Below, piece by piece: positions 60,301 through 64,000 of a DNA stretch of 64,000 bases (positions are counted from its first letter, which is position 1; each line of letters starts with the position of its first letter). Where the stretch lies: NCBI GenBank assembly GCA_002319795.1, contig DCFU01000048.1, positions 87,446 through 151,445 of the forward strand. The letters are read 5' to 3'. The notes under the pieces are model-generated. The model did not search any database, was not told the origin of the DNA, and saw nothing but the letters and a program-made list of their open reading frames with translations. A program made the translations under genes and the position numbers. Origin of the DNA: Megamonas sp. UBA1796. GTDB taxonomy: Bacteria > Bacillota > Negativicutes > Selenomonadales > Selenomonadaceae.

Positions 60301-62422
60301 TGATATCGTAAATGTGGGTGGATTTGACAGTTTGTTTGTGAAGCTGGCTGAGAAATATGGTATTGCTGTTGGTAAGGAAAAAGATCATTATGACTTATCT
60401 GGAGCACGCGGCCGGGTTGGCGGCACAAAACTCACATCAAATATTACGGGAAACTTAGATACGCAAATTAATGCCAGTAATATTAGTGCAAGCCAGTTGG
60501 TTAATAATACTACTTTGCATAACGCTGATTCTGTAGATGCTCTTACAAAATATGAAAAAGAATTCTTGGATATATTGGGTATTGACCTGAGATTAGCTAA
60601 CACTATGTCCCAGGGTATGAAAGAAGAAATTGCCATTGAAGCCATCAAGACCGCACAGGAGATGCGTAAATATGGGAGCAATGCTGAAACCAGAGAGAAA
60701 CTGCAGAAGTTATATCAAGAGAAAGTTTATGGTATTCAGGTAAAATATATTCAGCAGGACTTAGATTTAAATATTAAGGAAAAGCAGGATGCAGGCACTA
60801 AAATGGGGTATAAAATTGCCTTAGGCCTGTATGATGCTAAGGAAGCAGTAGAAAAATATTTTAAAGATTTTACGGATGGGATAGATGATGTAAAAAAATC
60901 AGTAGATAAAGCGGAAAAGCCTAAATTTGATATAATTGGTGATCAAATTAATGCCCTACGTAAAGCCATGGTTCATTATAAAAACGTTGATAATTTAAAA
61001 GAATATCAGTCCGTGAAAGAAAAAATCGATAAAGTATTCACTGATCTTAGTAATATTTATAAAGATTGGATCCAACGTATTGATGATTATGCATCTTTTA
61101 GAAGTAATTTGATAGAAAATAATCAAAGCATGACTACGATGCAAAAAGATGATGCTAAAAAATCTGTTGCGGCTAAGAAAGCTGCGGATGATGGCATTGT
61201 ACAAAAAACCGAGCTTAAGATGTATCAACTCCTTTTAGAAAAAGATAAAAAGGAGTTATCAAAACAGCAAACTATTGCTAAAAAAAGTAAAGAGGGTAGC
61301 GCTGAACGTATAGATGCCGAGTCTATGAGTGAGACGTTAAAAGATGATATTGATTCTTTGCAATTGAATATTATCCCGCGTTTGCAAGAGGCAATTTTAC
61401 TTAATAAACAGCTTGAGAAAATACCAAAATTACTTGATAAAGTTCGTCAGTCTAGTAAGCAAGCCCTGGAAGATGGACTGGTTACCTTTTTGACAGATGG
61501 AGTTAATCAAGCAGAAAATTTACTGGATGCATTGAATGATCTTCTTACGTCTGTCCTGAAATCAATTCAAAAAGTTTTTGCTGAATCTATAACGAAAGAC
61601 TTTATGAATAAATGGTTCCCTGCGGAAGATAATGACCCGTTGCGCAACACGGGTTATAATAAGAGCTTTGGTTATTCTGGCAATATACTGCAACCAATTG
61701 CGCAGTCAGGGCTATCATTTTTAACAACGAAGAACAAAGGCTACAATACGGGATATGATGATCGCTTTGGTTATTCTGGTAACCTGTTGGATGGATTTTC
61801 GCAGCAGTCAGGAAAATTGAGCGGCGTTCTTGGACAGTCTAAAGGTTATACAGCAACCTTCATTTCACAGGCGGATATATTCCTGCAGTCCATTACTGAT
61901 TTTGCCACACGGGCAATATCTACTTTGCAATCTGCCACAACACAGATTAATGCGGCGTCAGAAGTATCCTCGCCTTCAGGAACAGGCTATACGTTTTCGG
62001 CTGGTAATCTAGCGGATGTCCAGCATAATGCAGCTGGCGGACACATAACCGGACCAGGAACAGATACGTCAGATAGCATTCCGTCCTGGCTCAGCGATGG
62101 GGAATTTGTTGTTAAAGCTGCAGCAGTAAAGAAATATGGTCTTGCAACATTGGAAAGAATTAATAATGGCACATTCGGCAATATTCGTGTGAAGGTACCA
62201 AAATTTTCTCGTGGTGGTGCCGCTGGGGGTGTCAGTTCAGCTGCAGCTAGTCGGTTTACAGCCGATTTGGGAGCCAATATACCGGTTACTCTCAAAAATT
62301 ACAATTACGTTGATGGTCACAGAATTTTTGATGAATATGGTAAAAATATGGTTCGGAATGAAGTTGAGAAGGTTATGATTAAGAATGCCAAGCTTGACTC
62401 CATGCTTAAAAAGAAATTTTAG
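57383..62422 (+). CDS. tape measure protein with lytic transglycosylase and M15-like peptidase domains
   Basis: 1679 residues, assigned to TTG 57383 after GAGAGGTG (GTG 57374 in frame). N-terminal TP901-type tape-measure region (VMGDELLQLTEVGIPAQQIL), hydrophobic helices near 420-500, coiled coils near 560-700. SLT transglycosylase ~726-856 with catalytic Glu in LMLQESGGNQDAVSSAGAIG. A second domain ~940-1012, GYHAPGEWGHEGGWKADI with later DHYDLSG, resembles M15/D-Ala-D-Ala peptidases. The C-terminus has two FGYSGN repeats. At ~0.15 nm per residue the tail would be about 250 nm. Confidence 0.9.
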   Translation: MADNTIEVHITAENAKFVEKMQEVIGVIGAAKQSSSSAETSIQGFGSKLANLTVISAGVFGALHMVKSVLDSTVGAAIKYNANMEDNQAAFEVFLGNSQLATQYLNDLKKIAAETPFDLPGVADAGKKLLAFGFDAKTALSLLRTVGDAAAGLGKGQEGIERIVLALGQIKAKGRVMGDELLQLTEVGIPAQQILAEKLHLTADQVKNIGDAGIDADTAIQALTEGMNEQFGGMAKKLSNNIHALMSTIKDNVNNIGGFAMEPLFKALEQGLTKVRDFTDQFSNAINGTGDNIDENSGALRFVATLQVGMEKALALLRKFAEQYGAFDDDGSFYMSEETLQKVEEFGHLMELAYGFVLDVAAALSSLSPIALEIISRIGIWVDLLLNVADTIVNVVKAGADEANGSFSVTKTIIDAIVDAMAGFFIIEGIIKLVEGLVAAYQAVRAAVIGVRKAIIATGVAQIAMNAAAAAASGNPTALIGIGGVAATGWLAYKSGAFDAIMGKLGGAIDGLESKLSAGESDVDTKVREIQEKTAAARNNQQPYPGGKPSALQDGVDKKAIQESQRAMRDQIQYLKDNLADQLDYFKEKMDDIELEFKQGALSIQEYFAAKEQDKKDETLSRIDEIEAEIATVQNTPYEHEVDRQRDLSKLTRELNKYTRQLEKITQTQKEIAAVTLQAKQEEARVKALEAMGGPLDSKGQPTVFTGDDKSVIQQEAQIQQLLEEWGKGKGIDASYVDAAMNSSLKYGVDPRMGLALMLQESGGNQDAVSSAGAIGLMQLMPGTAASLGVDPYDAMQNIDGGIHYLADQLVTFDGDFTKAVAAYNAGAQKVREYNGVPPYKETQNYVKAVQDNYGSMGYIPDLRIIAGELPKAYADAYAQADIINKQNQLTGHGYAPPTEYDYHGLDNRVIDVNTENENVTNVSNMQAVFKNALNGAAKDFFEQTGQKLMLTGGAEIGYHAPGEWGHEGGWKADIVNVGGFDSLFVKLAEKYGIAVGKEKDHYDLSGARGRVGGTKLTSNITGNLDTQINASNISASQLVNNTTLHNADSVDALTKYEKEFLDILGIDLRLANTMSQGMKEEIAIEAIKTAQEMRKYGSNAETREKLQKLYQEKVYGIQVKYIQQDLDLNIKEKQDAGTKMGYKIALGLYDAKEAVEKYFKDFTDGIDDVKKSVDKAEKPKFDIIGDQINALRKAMVHYKNVDNLKEYQSVKEKIDKVFTDLSNIYKDWIQRIDDYASFRSNLIENNQSMTTMQKDDAKKSVAAKKAADDGIVQKTELKMYQLLLEKDKKELSKQQTIAKKSKEGSAERIDAESMSETLKDDIDSLQLNIIPRLQEAILLNKQLEKIPKLLDKVRQSSKQALEDGLVTFLTDGVNQAENLLDALNDLLTSVLKSIQKVFAESITKDFMNKWFPAEDNDPLRNTGYNKSFGYSGNILQPIAQSGLSFLTTKNKGYNTGYDDRFGYSGNLLDGFSQQSGKLSGVLGQSKGYTATFISQADIFLQSITDFATRAISTLQSATTQINAASEVSSPSGTGYTFSAGNLADVQHNAAGGHITGPGTDTSDSIPSWLSDGEFVVKAAAVKKYGLATLERINNGTFGNIRVKVPKFSRGGAAGGVSSAAASRFTADLGANIPVTLKNYNYVDGHRIFDEYGKNMVRNEVEKVMIKNAKLDSMLKKKF

Positions 62423-62454
62423 GAGGTTATGAAGTTGTAATTATTTCCAGTAAT

Positions 62455-62477
62455 TGCTTATGACGATATGATATAAT
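62455..62477 (+). promoter_or_regulatory. extended -10 promoter of the moron gene
   Basis: TGATATAAT (62469-62477) is an extended -10 element. TTGCTT at 62455 is too close to be a normal -35. It precedes the secreted-protein gene by about 30 bases and allows expression apart from the late operon. Confidence 0.5.
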
Positions 62478-62507
62478 GTAAGAAAAAATACATGGAGGTA
62501 TTTCGGA

Positions 62508-63029
62508 ATGAAAAGGATTGTACAGATGGTTTCGTTGGTATGTTTTTTTGGTGTTATTTTAATGGGGGGAGTTGCATTTGCAGAAGGTGATACGGGTAAT
62601 ATAAAAGGAACTATAACTTGGCAGTATAATGACTTTGTGGGTACTAAGGGTGATGTTGGTGCTAAAATTGAATTAATCCCGTTTGACTTTGATATAAATA
62701 CTATATCTTTAGATGATGAAGATCGATGGCTTATGTTAGATAGGATACCAGAAAATAGCAATATATTTATTATGAATGCGGATGGATATGGTAATTACGA
62801 AACAGAAGGCATCCCAGCAGGAAAATATTTAATGATTATTGTATCTAAAAAAACAACAAGGAATTTAGATATGGAACCACCTAAGAGTGTTTTTGATAGG
62901 TATACTCGTGAATGGGATAAATTCAAGCTATTTATGTTTGAAACAAACAAATATACTTTTAAAGTTATTGATATAAAAGTTAATACTTCAACGACTGTCA
63001 GTTATGATTTTGGAAATACTTATATGTAA
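62508..63029 (+). CDS. secreted protein moron, beta-sandwich
   Basis: This 173-residue protein starts at ATG 62508 after GGAGG. A signal peptide (VSLVCFFGVILMGGVAFAEG, cut after AFA) exports it. The rest (GNIKGTITWQYNDF; AKIELIPFDFD; GYGNYETEGIPAGKYLMIIV) resembles a transthyretin-like carboxypeptidase-regulatory domain. AT-rich. It sits between tape measure and tail genes with its own promoter and terminator, the definition of a moron. It could alter the lysogen's surface. Confidence 0.7.
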   Translation: MKRIVQMVSLVCFFGVILMGGVAFAEGDTGNIKGTITWQYNDFVGTKGDVGAKIELIPFDFDINTISLDDEDRWLMLDRIPENSNIFIMNADGYGNYETEGIPAGKYLMIIVSKKTTRNLDMEPPKSVFDRYTREWDKFKLFMFETNKYTFKVIDIKVNTSTTVSYDFGNTYM

Positions 63030-63037
63030 CTTTGCAG

Positions 63038-63062
63038 AGCACCTCTTCGGGGGTGCTTTTCT
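63038..63062 (+). terminator. terminator of the moron gene
   Basis: AGCACCTC-TTCG-GGGGTGCT, a stem with a stable UUCG tetraloop, followed by TTTCTT. Confidence 0.75.
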
Positions 63063-63076
63063 TATGCCCATTTTTA
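63053..63076 (+). repeat. dispersed 24-bp repeat, copy 2
   Basis: Identical to 50769-50792; it links the moron terminator to the ribosome site AAGGAGGG of the next tail gene. Confidence 0.8.
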
Positions 63077-63090
63077 AGGAGGGATATTAA

Positions 63091-63990
63091 TTGGCAGTAC
63101 TAAATGCAACGGCAACGACAGTAAAACAGATGCTGCAGGATATTACAACGTTCCTAACCAATGCAAAAAACTTTTCATCGGGCAACCAATGGCAACTCAT
63201 GCAGCCGGCGGTTATCGATGTCAGCACAACAGAGGTTATCCTCAAGGGTGTCGGGGATGGCAAGGACGAAATCTACATCGGTCTAAAAATCAAAGCGCAA
63301 GGAACGGATCAGGAGAATATTCTCCTCAATGGCTTTTGCGGCTATGATGCAAACCTAGAATGGTTTGAACAGCCAGGAGCTATCTATAAGGACTGTCTGC
63401 CGTGTGTGCCGCTGGCCAAAGATGTATTCATGACGTATTGGCTTACCGCTAATACCAGCCGGATTACGCTGCATGTCGAAATGTCAAACCAATATGAGAC
63501 TGCCTATCTGGGATTCATTACACCGGTGGCCATAGAGCGGCAATATCCGTATCCGCTGACAATTGGCGGCAGTGCCTATGATGGTATGGCGTGGAACGAT
63601 AAGGGCGACGCGCATAGTGCTTACTTTGCGCCGCACATTTCAAAAGAGGGATTTTCAGCGTTATGCATCCGGCGTCCGGACGGTGTATGGCGCTATGGTG
63701 GTAGTACGCTTTTGACCTGGCCCATCAATACGGCACCGGTAGACACGCTCACAGTTTATAAAAAATCCAAGCAGGAGGCCACGATGGAAGACCATATGCT
63801 GTACCCGGTCATGCTGTATGAAACGGATCCGGTCGGCATGCTTGGTGTGCTGGACGGTCTGTACTGGATTGGTGGCCGTGCAGATTTATCAGTTAAAGAT
63901 AATGTCATTTACAAGGATAAAACCTACAAGATATTCAACAATATCTTTCGCCGTGAAGATGACCAGTACCATGTAATAGAATGGGCGTGA
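63091..63990 (+). CDS. phage tail protein (distal tail region)
   Basis: This 299-residue protein starts at TTG 63091 after AAGGAGGGAT. It contains LKGVGDGKDEIYIGLKIKAQ, LTANTSRITLHVEMSNQYET and AYLGFITPVAIERQYPYPL. It follows the tape measure, where distal-tail (Dit) or virion structural proteins are encoded, and matches that size. I cannot tell Dit from another tail-tip component. A further gene may begin at ATG 63996. Confidence 0.65.
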   Translation: MAVLNATATTVKQMLQDITTFLTNAKNFSSGNQWQLMQPAVIDVSTTEVILKGVGDGKDEIYIGLKIKAQGTDQENILLNGFCGYDANLEWFEQPGAIYKDCLPCVPLAKDVFMTYWLTANTSRITLHVEMSNQYETAYLGFITPVAIERQYPYPLTIGGSAYDGMAWNDKGDAHSAYFAPHISKEGFSALCIRRPDGVWRYGGSTLLTWPINTAPVDTLTVYKKSKQEATMEDHMLYPVMLYETDPVGMLGVLDGLYWIGGRADLSVKDNVIYKDKTYKIFNNIFRREDDQYHVIEWA

Positions 63991-64000
63991 GGGTATGGCC

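Overview
The window looks like a low-to-medium GC Firmicutes chromosome, probably of the class Negativicutes (Selenomonas, Mitsuokella or Megamonas type). This is inferred from the ctsR-mcsA-mcsB-clpC-radA heat-shock block, the DUF4321-maf-radC block, an EFR1-type ferredoxin and a TM1266-type regulator. Positions 1 to about 26,100 are host DNA. From about 26,100 to the right edge lies a temperate, siphovirus-like prophage whose far end is outside the window.

Host part, left to right. The 3' end of a chloramphenicol-acetyltransferase-family gene is followed by a LytTR regulator with a DUF3021 membrane partner and an EFR1 flavodoxin/ferredoxin. Next come a TetR regulator with a perfect palindrome over its promoter, a MarR-like regulator and about 1 kb without an intact gene. 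Then follow FapA (DUF342), nicotinate phosphoribosyltransferase (minus strand), a flavodoxin, FabK, a TSUP permease and a zinc/manganese-type binding lipoprotein. The CtsR regulon operon (ctsR, mcsA, mcsB, clpC) is next, then a small membrane ORF and radA. A three-gene ABC transporter (minus strand), a FlxA-like coiled-coil protein, a TM1266 protein behind an attenuator-like leader, an amidohydrolase and an ArsB/NhaD transporter follow. The host part ends with DUF4321, Maf and the first three quarters of RadC.

Prophage part. A serine integrase next to attL has cut radC inside its metal-binding motif. An ImmA-type protease, a Xre repressor and a Cro-like protein surround a clear lysis/lysogeny switch with four operator copies. 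Early genes (28.9-41.4 kb) encode a LysM protein, a Cas4/RecB-like nuclease, a Sak4-type ATPase, a DUF669 protein, a DEAD helicase, a VRR-NUC nuclease and a large SF3 primase-helicase followed by iteron-like repeats, plus an HNH nuclease and small zinc proteins. An AT-rich cargo block (41.4-44.1 kb) holds genes bounded by near-identical terminators. A decayed ParB-methyltransferase gene comes next. The late genes run terS (with three palindromes spaced exactly 22 bp), terL, portal, MuF, scaffold, decoration, major capsid, connectors, tail tube, tail chaperone with a probable -1 frameshift, a tape measure with two cell-wall hydrolase domains, a secreted-protein moron and a tail protein.

The most interesting system is the MuF head protein. 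Its last ~105 residues look like a DUF6883-type polymorphic-toxin domain, and a small DUF4926-like gene follows at once as the likely immunity partner. Other notable items are the frameshift site, the terS palindromes, the moron boundaries that share a 24-bp sequence, several candidate small RNAs, and the internally deleted methyltransferase.
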